Assembly (NCBI RefSeq): GCF_964355755.1
Contig: NC_092671.1
Location: 7,203,001 to 7,267,000, forward strand
Direction: 5' to 3'
Source of the DNA: Antedon mediterranea
Taxonomy: Eukaryota; Echinodermata; Crinoidea; Comatulida; Antedonidae
Length of the DNA stretch: 64,000 nucleotides
Shown here: positions 12,687-24,204 of the stretch, piece by piece
How the letters are laid out: every line of letters starts with the position of its first letter
Position numbering within the stretch: the first letter of the stretch is position 1
Program-made: the position numbers and the translations under genes
The notes under the pieces: model-generated
What the model was told of the DNA's origin: nothing
The model's input: the letters and a program-made list of their open reading frames with translations, nothing else
The model's database searches: none

Positions 12687-15091
12687 TCATACCAGACTTG
12701 TGTTATTTGCATCATAAGCTGGATTAGATTCTTCTGCATGAACTTTGACCCCAGAAAGCTGGTAGCTATCATTTAGTCCTGGCACTGCTGAGATTTTTGC
12801 AGAGACTTGAGGTGACGTGCGACTGATTGATATCGTAACATCAGGAAGATCTCGTATTTGTCCAACACTGAAAAATATTAATTTTATTTGATATTAAATT
12901 ATCTTTATGAAAGAGATCAGTAAAAACTTTATTACTTCGATTAACTGATAGGATATTTAAAATCACACAGCTGCTGTAAATGTAAAGTCAAGTTTCAACA
13001 ACACAAACAATTTTCATTTGAATATTTGATATGCTTATGTACAATACTGCCTACCAGCTTACTAACAATAATTTCATAATTAGATTAATATAGGGAAAAG
13101 GGTATGATAATAGAAAATAAACCATAAATCTAACTGTAATCTCCTACATGGGAGGTCCCAAAATCAGATTTATGGTAGTACTGTATAGAACTTTTATTTT
13201 CAATGTTTTTATAAATTTTCAAGATGGCAAAAAAGACGCAGTACTACTGTAACTTCTAAGAAATGCAAGGGAAATTTTCAATAAAAAAAAACATAATTGA
13301 TTCCAAAAACTGAGATCCACTTTAAATTGGGGGACATTTTTTTCTTTGAATTCTATTCTATGAACATTAAACTTAAAAATGTTAATCTTCATTTAAATAT
13401 TTGATTACAGTAAGTAAGCCTGATATTTCTTAACCCATTTTCCTCCCTACCTGGATGTTTCTTCAATTTTCTTGAAACTGCTAGTATGTTGTTTTAACTG
13501 CTGATCAATTCGGTTTAAAAAATCCATTGGGTTTTCTTTGACAACATCCTCTTTTGTGGTGGTTGCATCTACCGCTTCTGGTTCATTCTCCTCACCGCTT
13601 CCATCACATGATTGGCTGCTGGAATGCGTACCATTTGTGTCTGCTGTGGCAGTTTGTAAAACATGAGCTGGGAGTGGTACATCACCCACAGGTACATTTA
13701 ATGTTGGTCTAAGGAAAATGCTATCATTGGTATATAATTTATTGACTCTTTTAATATGCTGAACCTGAGAGGAAAAATAAAAATAAACAATTTGATCTGT
13801 TTTGTTACCAATACCAGCAACGTTATGTTTAAGAGAAAAATTGTGAATCACTGAGTGTTAATAATATGAAAACAGAAAACATGTTGAAACATAGGCCAAC
13901 CAATCAGGTTTTGAGCAGGAAATGTTTTTAGTAAGTACAATAATTGCGATTTTTATTGTAAAAAAATTGTAACTTATATTTCATCATACATTAAACAGTC
14001 CATAGTAGTTCATTTAAATATATCATAAGTTACAAAAGGCAGCTACTATAATACAGCTCATTCCATTAGAAAGATTAGTTCAGATTCTGAATCTCTATTG
14101 AAGTTCTTAAATCTCAGTCTCATCAAGGTCCCTTGATGATAGAAAACAATACAATCATACATGAATGACCGCGCCAATAACCCAATTCTATCTTATTGAT
14201 TTAAAAAAGTAAATATTTATAGCTACTATATTATTTATTCTATGACAGTTTGTTATTCAACCAGTTGATAATTGGATAATGTTATACTGTAAAGGTTATT
14301 GAACCGGCCAAAGGTTGTTGGACATTATTTGAATAACGTAACGGTTTCTATATAAAAATTATAGTCTACTACTAACTCTAGCCAGGGAGCAGGGAGTTGT
14401 AAAATAATTATTTTACAACTCCCTGCTCTAGCTATCTAGGCCTAGGCCTAGCCTATTCTAATTTTATTTGTCAGGGGAAAATTTAATTAAAAAATGTGGT
14501 TTAGCAATATTGCTAATCAAACTGATTTTTAAGTCGAGAAACATAGTTTTGTATTGTATTTTTTGCTACACAATTTTAGAAATGTATAGCAATAAATAAG
14601 ATTGTTTTGTATAGCCTATATAGCTTTTTGCTATGCTACACTGGCGAAAATGCAGTTCCCTGTTTGTATGTATTCACAATTTTTAATAAAAAAGGGTCTT
14701 TCTTTAAAAAACAAAAATAGGAACATTTTTTAATTAATGCACTATGGGCCTAGGCCTAGTGTAGTTTTAGCCTAGCTAGGCTTAGATTCATAGCTAGCAA
14801 GGATCAGTAATCAATACCGGCTAGAAGAGCCTTGGTTGCCTGGTCACTCGATATAGAGAGAATGAGATCGAGAATGATATTCAGGCTTACCGTAGTCCCG
14901 TATTTCAATGCTATTCCTTGCAATGTATCATTAGGCGATACGGTATGCTTAATGTACGTTTCTTGTGTAGCAATAGAAGTTCTTGTACTTCCATATGACC
15001 GTCCATAAGATTTGTTAGTATTTGAACCAAAAATCGAGGTTTTCCCAGCACTACCACCAGACTTTACCTTCTTACTGGGACTTGACGCCAT
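12687..15091 (-). CDS. LYSMD1/2: LysM domain protein of the LYSMD1/LYSMD2 type, 3 exons
   Basis: Exons (complement): 14891-15091, 13451-13764, 12687-12867, giving 231 residues. The Ser-rich N-terminus contains RSYGSTRTS, as in vertebrate LYSMD1/2. A single LysM domain spans about residues 47-93 (HTVSPNDTLQGIALKYGTT, then VQHIKRVNKLYTNDSIFL), split by the first intron at a conserved place. Near the C-terminal third lies the family block MDFLNRIDQQLKQHTSSFKK. There is no signal peptide or membrane segment, so it is a cytosolic LYSMD1/2 protein rather than the membrane type LYSMD3/4. Its biochemical role is not established. The ATG is 369 bp from the GTF2A2 start on the other strand, implying a shared divergent promoter. 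Confidence 0.92.
14400..14800. repeat. CTAG/GGCCTA-rich patch in LYSMD intron 1
   Basis: Clusters of CTAGGCCTAGGCCTAG-like words occur at 14425-14460 and 14745-14800, within 500 bp of the LYSMD start codon. Nearby, 14390-14430 also forms a hairpin: GGGAGTTGTAAAATAATT pairs with AATTATTTTACAACTCCC. Confidence 0.5.
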
Positions 15092-15459
15092 TTTGTGTGC
15101 GCTGATTCTGAATGAACTGTTGCCAGGTAGTAATACAATTTGCTCAAAATGTTAAATTTATTTTTAAGAATTGGCTCATGCATATGTTGGTATATGCAAA
15201 AATGGGATCCGTGAACAATTTCGTAGTTTGAATACGTAAAAAAAATATTTTATTTATTTCCGTATTGCGGTTTGGGGAAATTCCAACTAGCTACACACCA
15301 CACGCGCGACGCGGCGACACACTCACTTTTAAAATAGCGACCTCAATCGTCGATCGATGACTAAAAAGAATTCAGCCGTCGCCTTTTTGCTTTGTGTTTT
15401 TCTCCTGGACATTTTATACATCAAAGTTTGACGATTCCTATTCAAATAAAAGGTTTAAA
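15092..15459. promoter_or_regulatory. Divergent promoter region between LYSMD and GTF2A2
   Basis: The 368 bp between two opposite start codons include a CpG-containing stretch (15300-15385) that stands out from the AT-rich surroundings. I see no convincing TATA box at a fixed distance. The role as a shared promoter is inferred from gene order. Confidence 0.5.
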
Positions 15460-17080
15460 ATGAATTACCAACTTTATAGGACGACCACACTTGGTAACTG
15501 TCTTAATGAGAGCTTAGATGAATTAATACAGGTTAGTAAAATATTAAGCCTAGGCCTACCTAGGTCCTAGCCTAGGCCTAGGCGTTAATTAAGTACTACC
15601 TCACTCTTAGAGTGAAGTAGTTAGAAGTAGTGATAGACAATTGTTGCAGGACACTTTAAATCAACTTGATGATTGGTGTTTGATAAATAGAGTCCTCCCC
15701 AAGCCATCCAAGTGCAATGTGATGCGTATTTCCTTCCTAAAGTCCGACTGTCCTCCTCCCAGTTTCAATCTAAATGGCCATGATCTTAAATGTGTAAATC
15801 ACATTAAACTGCTTGGTGTCACCTTGCAGGATAACCTTAAATGGGAGATGCATATTCATGATATCGTTGCTAAAGCATGTCGACGTTTGTACACTTTGAT
15901 TATACTTAAGAAAGCCAAGGCGCCTTGTAAAGATTTACTACAAGTATATACTTGCTATATACGTCCTTTAGTTGAATATGCATGCCCTGTGTGGCACAGT
16001 TCAATTACGAAAGACCAAACTAAGTCAATAGAAAGAGTTCAAAAAAGAGCTCTACGAATCATTTATGGCATGAACTATGTATCCTACGAGTCTGCTCTTA
16101 AATTGTCAGACCTTCCATCGCTAGTTAACAGAAGAGTCCAACTCTTACTGAAATTTGGTAAAGGAATAATAAAGTCCGATACATTTAGAAGCATTCTTCC
16201 ACCTGTTCGTGACATTAGCAGAACCCTGAGGTCTGCGAGTAAGCCTCTACTCAAAATCCCGTTTGGTCGTACAGAAAGATTTAGATCTTCACCAGTCCCT
16301 TTTTTAGTCCGACTCATTAATGATGAATATTGAATAGGCTGGCACTATTTTAACTTACAGGTGGACCAATTTTAATGTTACCAAATTATTATTATTACTA
16401 GTTTTACCTTTTATACATAATGTATTTATATATTTTTATCAAATTTTGTAAAATACTACTTTTCAGCCTTTTGGCTGCCGTTGTATTTTGATGTCTTTTT
16501 ATGAATAAATATACCTAAATGAGTACTGTGTAGTAGTATAGTATAGTGGGCTAGACATACAGCTAATTAATAGTAAATACGACTATTCGGTCGCGCTTCA
16601 TTGTGATCCAACCCGTATCTTCGGTGGCGAAGAATGTTTTATAGAGATGTGGCCTCGAGGCTCACAAATATAAAAGACATTAATATCAACAAAATTGCTA
16701 GCTTAATTATATTATATATTTTTCATCTTTATTTCAGTCGCAGCATATTACACCACAGCTTGCTTTAACGGTACTTCAAAAATTTGATCGAGCAATTAAC
16801 ATTTCACTTGGCAATAAAACAAAGAGTAAAGTCAGTTTTAAGGTAAGTCTCAATATATATAAAACTGCTAAAAAATTCATATTTAATATTGGTAAAAATC
16901 TTTCTTTTTTCATTAACTTTTGTTTTCGTATTGTAGGGGCATTTGAATACATACCGCTTCTGTGATAATGTTTGGACATTCGTTCTTGATGACGTTGAGT
17001 TCAGAGAAGGCTCTGACTCTGTAAAAGTTGACAAAGTAAAAATAGTTGCTGTTGATGGGAAGAATGCACAAACAGAATAA
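15460..17080 (+). CDS. GTF2A2: Transcription initiation factor IIA gamma subunit, 3 exons
   Basis: Exons: 15460-15531, 16738-16842, 16937-17080, giving 106 residues against 109 in human. Exon 1 encodes [24 protein letters not shown], nearly identical to the vertebrate N-terminus. Exon 3 contains the strongly conserved [15 protein letters not shown]-like block ([20 protein letters not shown]) and DKVKIVACDGK-like end ([11 protein letters not shown]). TFIIA gamma pairs with the alpha/beta subunits and stabilises TBP on promoters; the N-terminal half is the four-helix bundle and the C-terminal half the beta-barrel. Intron 1 contains a LINE remnant. The start is fixed by homology. Confidence 0.97.
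15540..15605. repeat. CTAG/GGCCTA-rich patch in GTF2A2 intron 1
   Basis: Immediately downstream of exon 1, AAGCCTAGGCCTACCTAGGT and similar words repeat for about 65 bp. Position and composition match patches in the first introns of neighbouring genes. Confidence 0.5.
15640..16520 (+). mobile_element. 5'-truncated non-LTR retrotransposon (CR1/Jockey-like) with intact 3' reverse-transcriptase frame
   Basis: An uninterrupted 230-residue frame (15641-16333) matches the C-terminal part of LINE reverse transcriptases: [16 protein letters not shown], the [12 protein letters not shown] region, [16 protein letters not shown], and [14 protein letters not shown], followed by a Leu/Arg-rich end with [12 protein letters not shown]. 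The catalytic YADD part and the endonuclease are missing, so the copy is dead by 5' truncation, the usual outcome of LINE insertion. A short AT-rich tail with AATAAATATACC follows at about 16500. It is inserted in sense orientation in GTF2A2 intron 1. The exact clade was not resolved. Confidence 0.88.
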
Positions 17081-17703
17081 TGACTCACTGTAACTCAAAA
17101 ACTGAACAGGCATTAACAATGTTTTAAAGTAAAACTCGGTAGCACAATTAGAAACAGAACCTTTGTGCAATGGTTTGAGTTTTATACAGTCTGTTAACTC
17201 GCAACTGAACCCTGAGAAAGAATTCTCAGTCCTGTGGTGGATGGAACAGTTACAAACAGGTTTTGTATAAGTGGTGCTGTACATTCTTTATCACAGAAAA
17301 TGGAGATTGGTTTCAATTCACACCGACTGTTTATTAGAATTTAACTAATTAATGTACTGTACTAGGTTTATGCAATTCTGTAAAGTGATTTATATTCTTT
17401 TGGCCATTTAAAAACAACTGGAAACCGATATAAATCGACCAACTTAATGGGACTAATTTGGCTGGCAGCCTATTGTCGCACTAATTCCTCTTTGCTGTAA
17501 ATGCTACAGTATCATGTATTCGATAAATAGTATACTAAATGAATTAGCAAGACATCTCATCATGAAAAAATTGTGGTTTATTGATAAATAAATACTATTT
17601 TACTATTATTACTGCACTGTATAATTCAAAAGTTGTTATTCCTAAATAAAAAGTGGCGTGGGAAGCCATCTGTATTGTAATATTTGATTGATATCTAAGG
17701 TCA

Positions 17704-18977
17704 TCAACTCTGACCCATGCTCTTCCAAAGTTCCATGAGGTTTTGAGAGCTTTCATCTTCTTCATCTTCCTCATCCTCCTCTTCTGAGAAGGCATCATCT
17801 TGCATCAATGATGATCCCAACTGAGACAATGGTAATCTATTTACAGCTAACTCCTTCTCAGCCAGTCGCTCACTTGAAGTCTAAAATAATACCTTGAATG
17901 TCAATATGTATATGAAAAATATTCATTTATCTAGCCCTCTGTAAAGTTTTGTATATGAAAAATATTCATTTATCTAGCCTTCTGTAAAGTTTTGTATACA
18001 TAAGTGGATAGGATAAAGGAGAAAGATACAATTTTCTTTAATATTTCAAAATGTGTTTCAGATGGTCAGTGATAACTACAATATTGTAACTATTGTATTG
18101 TACAGTCTGCCCAAAACCTTTGTTTGTAAATGAGTTACTTTACTTACTAAATCTGTCCGCTGTGGTAACTTGGTGTCATGGTAGTTTATGGAGGTGAAGC
18201 TTTCCTTCATAAACGAAAAAGAAAATAATTAAATCGCAACTAGTAGTTATATAAGTATTTTGTTTTTCTACTCTCTACTACTGTAATTTTGTGCAGTATT
18301 ACTCATAATTACCTGGGCTGTATTATCCTCTTCTGCAATTTCTAAACTTAAGGATTGTGAATCAGCGTTTTCTTCACGAATCAACCTTTTTAAGTACACC
18401 TCTTCTTCCTGCACCACATACATAGGTAAAAAAAAGAGATTGGTATAATGCTGTACAAACCTGAATTGCACAAATTGAGTTACAAAAATAAAGTAGTATT
18501 TTTTTAAAGCATAGTACAGTATCTACAGGGGGTTGGAAGGGGTATAGGCCTAGCTCTTGTACTTCCAAAATTGCAAATGATTTACTCCCTTCCTGGCTGG
18601 GTACGGTGGGCCCTAACTAATAATAGTAATAACTAATATACATTATTATGTGTAAATACAGTCAAATTAATTAATTGCCCACATAGAAACTGAATTAATT
18701 AACTCCTTCCTTTCCTAGCTGCGCACCACCTGGTGTGTAGCTTGCCGCCATCCATATAGGCGCGCGTGCGCCATGGCCTACCTACTGACTGAGTGTAGGC
18801 CTAGCCTAGTTACTACTCTAGCTAGCTAGGCCCTACCTAACCTAGCCTAGCCTCTACAAGCTAGGCCTAGGCTCTAATTAATCTTACCCGAAGCCGGATT
18901 AATTGGACGTTTAGTTTTTTTTCAATTGCTTCCATCATTTTTTCTTCTTCCTTCAATTCAGGTAGTTCTGTGAGCAT
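17704..18977 (-). CDS. SNAPC5: snRNA-activating protein complex subunit 5-like protein, 4 exons
   Basis: Exons (complement): 18888-18977, 18313-18408, 18148-18204, 17704-17880, all phase 0, giving 139 residues. The N-terminus MLTELPELKEEEKMMEAIEK aligns with the start of human SNAP19 (SNAPC5), a small coiled-coil subunit of the complex that binds the proximal element of snRNA promoters. It continues as a charged coiled coil (KKLNVQLIRLR-EEEVYLKRLI). As in vertebrates, the C-terminal part is acidic (EEEDEEDEEDE), but here it is followed by a further SSQNLMELWKSMGQS tail, making the protein about 40 residues longer than human. Identification rests on a short family, so it is less certain than for its neighbours. 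It is convergent with GTF2A2. Confidence 0.7.
17908..17993. repeat. 43-bp direct tandem duplication
   Basis: GTATATGAAAAATATTCATT and the following 23 bases occur twice head to tail (17908-17950 and 17951-17993) with one difference, in the last intron of the SNAPC5-like gene. Confidence 0.9.
18775..18886. repeat. CTAG/GGCCTA-rich patch in SNAPC5-like intron 1
   Basis: TAGGCCTAGCCTAG, CTAGCTAGCTAGG and similar words fill the first 110 bases of intron 1, adjacent to the exon 1 donor. Confidence 0.55.
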
Positions 18978-19138
18978 TTTTACGTTTAAATTTAGAAACA
19001 GATTTCTATCAATACAATCTACACACACACTATATACGCTCTAGCAGCAGTAGTCAATCATGCATGCAATTCAAAGCAACAATGTCACACACGCCCTCAA
19101 TTAATGAAGAAGTTGAGTGACACCAGCCTGTCATTATT

Positions 19139-19720
19139 TACCTCCGCCGGGTATATGTAATAATCGATCGCGTGTGTTTGTCTGTTTGTTTGTTAGCAGG
19201 ATTACTAAAAAAGTAATTACAAGGTCTTTACCAAAATGAATGTACAGATAGATATGTGGTCAAGGACCATTGATGTAAATTTTGGGACCATTTTGGATCA
19301 CGTTCCCAATTCTGGACCACTTTTTATTATACTTTTCAGACCTGCTAGTGTTAAAAAGATAGGACAGAATTTTTCAAAAGCCGGCGAGCAGTCTTAAAGT
19401 AACAAGTAAACTCAAATTGAATTTTCTCGAGAACTACTTGTCCAAAAAACTTCATTTTGTACAAGAGGCAAGAGTTATAATTTGTGATTTGTAATTTTAA
19501 AACATAATTTGATTTAATGTGCACGTTTTTTGATGCGAGTAGTTTACAAAACCTATTTCTTTTCAAATTCACTCGTTTGATTTTTGCGTTGCTGTTCTAT
19601 TGTTAGTCAACTGAAGCTATTGTTAATTGAAAAGCTTGTTACATAACCATTACACCAAACTCGCATAAACATGCTTGTAGTGAATTAAAACAATGAAGTA
19701 ACCAAGTTTTCTGCTGTTAT

Positions 19721-19754
<34 letters not shown>

Positions 19755-19825
19755 ACACAAATATATATATTTTTTTTTTACCGGAGAAATCTTATGTAGG
19801 AGAATTTTACAGTAGGCGGAGGTAT
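19139..19825. mobile_element. Dispersed repeat with ACCTCCGCC / GGCGGAGGT ends
   Basis: The stretch opens with ACCTCCGCCGGGTATATGTA and closes with GGCGGAGGTATGCACTCTCG, giving 9-bp inverted ends. The TTTGTCTGTTTGTTTGTTAG block and the final CTCGGAGTGGCTTTCTAGTT are, as I recall, common repeat motifs in marine invertebrate genomes. It contains the tRNA-Gln-like fragment and a TA microsatellite (about 19724-19753). No coding sequence is seen. The superfamily is unknown. Confidence 0.5.
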
Positions 19826-20264
19826 GCACTCTCGGAGTGGCTTTCTAGTTACATCTATTACCAAAAAAGAGAAAGTTTTGTCAAAATAAAGGTTTGTTTG
19901 TTTCAATTCATTTTATTGTTTGATATACATTAAAAAAGCATTTTACAAGAAGGAATTCAATATCTTATTTGACAGATAAGTGTGTGCGGGTAATAAGATA
20001 AATAAAATATTGTCTGATAGGGACATGAATAACATACATGATAGACAAGATGCAGGATTGACAATATTTGTATAAATTTGAATGAAGCGTTATTGATGAA
20101 TGAGGGTTAACACATGTCTATACTACCGTATACTACAAGTTGTAATCAAAATTAACTCTAAAATATGCGTTCTCAAATTGAAAGATGAATTAAACATTTT
20201 CAGATAATCGCAGTAACAACTTCCGAAAGTGTGTCTTTAGGTCAGGTAGCTTCATTATCTATAG

Positions 20265-21941
20265 CTACGCAGTATTTACAGTAGTACTCTTCTCGAGACA
20301 GGCTTTAACTTTATACCAGTATCCTAAAGTATTTGGGTTTTTATAACCGTTAGGCCCTCCGTTGTGGATACGTGCAAAATCCTCGCATGTGGGATCGTGC
20401 TGAATACGGCTTTTTATTGCATACCGAGCCATGTACCCCTGAACACATCTTTCACTACAAGGAAACGTCTTTGTACAGTTTTTCCAATCTGAAAAAAAAA
20501 CATCGATACCGGTTCAAATGGGGGATGGGGTTGCGAAGGACCAAACAAGTGTAAGCCCTGTCTACACTAACAAACTAGTTTAACAAAAAAAGTTCCAAAA
20601 GTGCCCAAATATGGTAGTAATAATGTTTAAATATGGTGAGTGATATATCATCATGTCCATATATGAACACATTACATTTTTTTGCCACATCAAGTTTGAT
20701 AGTGTAGACCGTAGCTTTACGATGGGCCCTTTACGGTCTTTTTTTTTTTGTGGTACGTTTTCGCACTGCTGTTGCTATTTTCCTTGCATGTTTTTGTCTT
20801 CGAGATTTGGGTCCTACGATTTGGACCCACTCTTTGTCAATTGTTCACCTTTTACGGACAAAATTGGTTACCTTTATGCAAAACTTTACAGTAGAATAAT
20901 CAAATAGTCCAAACAACAATCACACGTAGAAAAAAAGTTTTTAAAATCTCCTTGATGAAAATAATTAGGCCTATTTTATATATATTAAAATACGTTTTTA
21001 CGCATAACGGATTACTTTTTATATCCTACCTCAAACAACATTTAGTACCGTTAAAATTACACTGAAATATTGGAGACAACTTATAATAATTACCATAGGT
21101 TAAAACAATCCGGGATCCAGGTCTAAACTTGAAACAATTTCATTTGGATCCTAATTATTGTTGATCCAATTAAGCCTGATCCAATTAGGTGGCTATACCA
21201 TATGTCGTACTCCGAACGGCCTAGGCCTATTGAATCAAAGAAAAAACCTCTTCCGCATACTGTTATGAAAATGCAGACTTACCTCCGTCTAGGTCCTTTC
21301 CCTTCAGTTTAGCATCGGTATAATAAGGTTCCTTAATTTGGTAAGGGCCACAAGACAACGAACCGACATCCATACTGCAAACTGGATTGGGCATTTGACA
21401 GTTTGATTCCACTAGGCAAATACACTTCATACAGTTATTCGGAACGGTTCCTACATACAAGATATAATTATAATGATATTAAATAATTTAACAATAGGCT
21501 ATACCTAAACACTTTTGCTGCTACAAATTTAGAAGATGTTACAACAGAACTTGCGTAATTCTTTTAAGAACTTACTTAAAAGTAAGTTCATCTATAGCTC
21601 AGTTCTGTGTGCGTTGATAATCGATGGATTTGAACAATTGGAATTAGACGTTTCGTCGGCCGTACAGTATAGGCTTTCCAGAACGCCCATATCAAAGTAC
21701 CCTGAGGCCTTGCATATCATACGATGTGGCAAGAGCAATATTCATCATACACTTATAAGTAATAAAACGTTCTTTCAGAATGGAAAACGGTCCATCGGAT
21801 AGCACATTTCATATAAGTATGTAGCCGTACAGTGACACGTCTGAACCATTTCTTACTTAGCCGATCTTACAAAAGTAATTTCAATTAATTAAGTAAGTCA
21901 CTTTCCAATAAGATCAAAACAATTAACGTTCGAAAATAATA

Positions 21942-22014
<73 letters not shown>

Positions 22015-22271
22015 GTCATATATAAATAGCTCTATTTCTATTAATTGTTCAATAATACAGCAGCTAGGTATGCTTGAATAGTAAAATCCAATCTTTGCTC
22101 GGGTCGCACCCTATAAGCAATAAAGAATAATCCTACAATTGAAATAAGGAAATCAATCAAAAGACACCGTTGATAAAAGATCTTACCGATTTTGTCTGGT
22201 TTGCTAGCAATTGTGTCTAACAGAACTATGGTACATATGGTAAGGTAAACAGGCTTCCACAGTCCAATCAT
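20265..22271 (-). CDS. Invertebrate-type (i-type) lysozyme, secreted, 3 exons
   Basis: Exons (complement): 22187-22271, 21283-21450, 20265-20488, giving 158 residues. Exon 1 encodes a signal peptide (hydrophobic YLTICTIVLLDTIA, residues 9-22). The destabilase/i-type lysozyme domain follows: CMKCICLVESNC, CSMDVGSLSCGPYQIKEPYY, then WKNCTKTFPCSERCVQGYMA-RY and CEDFARIHNGGPNGY, ending YWYKVKACL. The family's catalytic pair is present as E43 (in VESNC) and D56 (in SMDVGS), so muramidase activity is expected. Many cysteines suit an extracellular, disulfide-rich enzyme with a role in defence or digestion. An in-frame upstream ATG at 22376 would precede the signal peptide with a charged segment, so M at 22271 is preferred. 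Intron 2 holds a MITE copy. Confidence 0.93.
20551..20719. mobile_element. Palindromic MITE copy 2
   Basis: It starts TAAGCCCTGTCTACACTAAC and ends GATAGTGTAGACCGTAGCTTTA, with the family core (GTGCCCAAATATGGTAGT, CATGTCCATATATG). It lies in lysozyme intron 2. Confidence 0.8.
21943..22022. repeat. TA dinucleotide microsatellite
   Basis: About 75 bases of near-perfect alternating TA in intron 1 of the lysozyme gene, likely polymorphic in length. Confidence 0.95.
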
Positions 22272-22882
22272 CTTAACGCTGTGCAAATAAATTGTTGACG
22301 ACGAACATACAATAATAATACGGTATTCTAGCAGAACAGAAAATACGCTACTCCGCCTGTGCGCACTGTAAAGCAACTAAAGCAAAATTAAGACGAGTAC
22401 CGTATAATATCCCTCGGTTTAATCTGGGAAATTTTGGGGTTTCCCGTTTCTATTATGATGCACTGAGTAATATCTATTGTAAGTTCCGCATAACATTGTT
22501 TGATCAATAGCTTCATTTGAAATCAAAATTAACCATTTAACCTTTATTCGGCCTAATAATGAAATTATGTATGTCAGGTTCAACAAAAACAAATATGCTA
22601 TTGTAAGAACAATAGGATTCATAAGCTAGCTAACAAAGAACGGGTTTAAGGTGTTTATTTTTAGACGGGATATCAAGAGAACCACTAGGCTACAAGTAAT
22701 ATGAGCATTCCTTTCATTTCCTTAATTGTTTCTGGTTAATTGGCCTATGCTTCGCAATACCGAAAGCTGACTTGAATAAAGCCATATTAACCAATCAAGG
22801 AACTTAGATACTGTATTTCGTAATACCGAAAGCTGACTTTCGGGACTATTTCACTTAAGTCAACGGCGTTATGAAAAGAGCA

Positions 22883-22908
22883 TGGAGCTATAACATTTTA
22901 TAGCTCCA
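22883..22908. repeat. Perfect 11-bp hairpin
   Basis: TGGAGCTATAA pairs with TTATAGCTCCA across a 4-base CATT loop. GAAAAGAG flanks both sides, giving a small symmetrical structure upstream of the lysozyme gene. Function unknown. Confidence 0.6.
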
Positions 22909-23165
22909 CGAAAAGAGGTAACGGTGGTTTGTGTTCCCACTCTACTGAGTAGAGGGTGAAGTTCACTGTATCGTTCCAGGACGACACCATTATCCGATAG
23001 GTGTGCAGGGGCCGGGTGTATTCTTTTCGTAAATGTGTTCCTCTCTTCGGAGAGAAAGCCTATTATCGTTTATCCAGATAACCAGGCACGAAATAGACTT
23101 AAGAATTTCTTTAAGTTGTTTTGTTCATTTAGATATGAAGAATGCTTAGAAGAGTGTTTTTCCTG

Positions 23166-23280
23166 AAGCTTGGTTCCCATTAGGACGCAACGCAAGGACT
23201 AAGCGCAATGTAAGAAATCTGACCAATCACGACGCAATGTATCCAAACTGTTGTTTGTGATTGATCAACTCACCAAGCTT
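23166..23280. mobile_element. Candidate short inverted-repeat element
   Basis: The ends AAGCTTGGTTCCC and CACCAAGCTT form an 8-bp inverted repeat around 115 bp that contains ACGCAACGC and CGACGCAATG. Target duplications were not identified, so the call is tentative. Confidence 0.35.
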
Positions 23281-23810
23281 TAGGCCATGTATGAATAGGG
23301 AATACGAATAGCAGGGCTCCTTGCTTGCTTAAAATATAGTACTGTACAGATAAGTTATGTCAGAAGACATTTTATTTCTACTTCTCATTCTCTTTATACA
23401 ACTACACTATCAGTTATTTGTAAAAAAATTAAAACATCATTTTTTTTTTTAATATAGAAATGCTGATGCTTCTAATAAAAACGCAAAATCATGTTAAAAG
23501 AAATTAAGATTTTTGTAACTTAAAGTGAAAATAAAATGAACATTACATTATAATATTTTGTATAAGATAAAAATGTAAAAAACCTCTTGTATAGTTGCAG
23601 TAATTTCATACATTTACATATACATTTTAGATGTAATAACGCAAGCTGATCCATTATTAATACTTTTGTTTGTAATTTTGTTTTTTATGATTAACTAGGT
23701 TAAAATTACAGTATAATCAAATTCTTTCTATTGGAATATTAACATGTTTTCTTTAGGAACTGCACATTGTCTGCCTCCAATCTGAATATCAAATAATTGT
23801 GATATTCTTA

Positions 23811-23970
23811 AGTTCTGTCTACACTATCAAACACAAACAATATATATTGACATGATGATGTCATCACTACCAAATTTAAGCATATCACTACCATATTTGG
23901 GTATATCCTTACCATATTTGGGCACATCACACTTTTTTGTCAAACTAGTTTGATAGTGTAGTCAGAGTTT
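23811..23970. mobile_element. Palindromic MITE copy 3
   Basis: It starts AGTTCTGTCTACACTATCAA and ends GTTTGATAGTGTAGTCAGAG, with TTA beside the left end and TTAG at the right. It is about 160 bp and lies downstream of LSM7. Confidence 0.85.
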
Positions 23971-24204
23971 AGATATCTTGGAATCATAATGTGGAGCTGT
24001 AATCCAGCATTGGCACAAATCTCAACCATAATCCAGCGTCTAAAATAAACAAATCTCTGCTGTTACAATGATGCCATCATTACCTTACATTGTGTAATGG
24101 CATAGTTTCTCATATCTAAACAAAAATGTTTTTTTACACATAAGCCTTTTAGCTCAAACATGGAACTTAATATTTACAAAGGTGTTAGTTTAAAAGTTCA
24201 AAGG

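Noticed and set aside
21536-21802. An 88-codon plus-strand frame antisense to lysozyme intron 1
   Set aside because: No recognisable domain and it lies beside a large TA microsatellite; likely chance.
22272-22376. Upstream in-frame ATG for the lysozyme at 22376
   Set aside because: It would bury the signal peptide behind about 35 residues; the start at 22271 gives a normal secretory leader.
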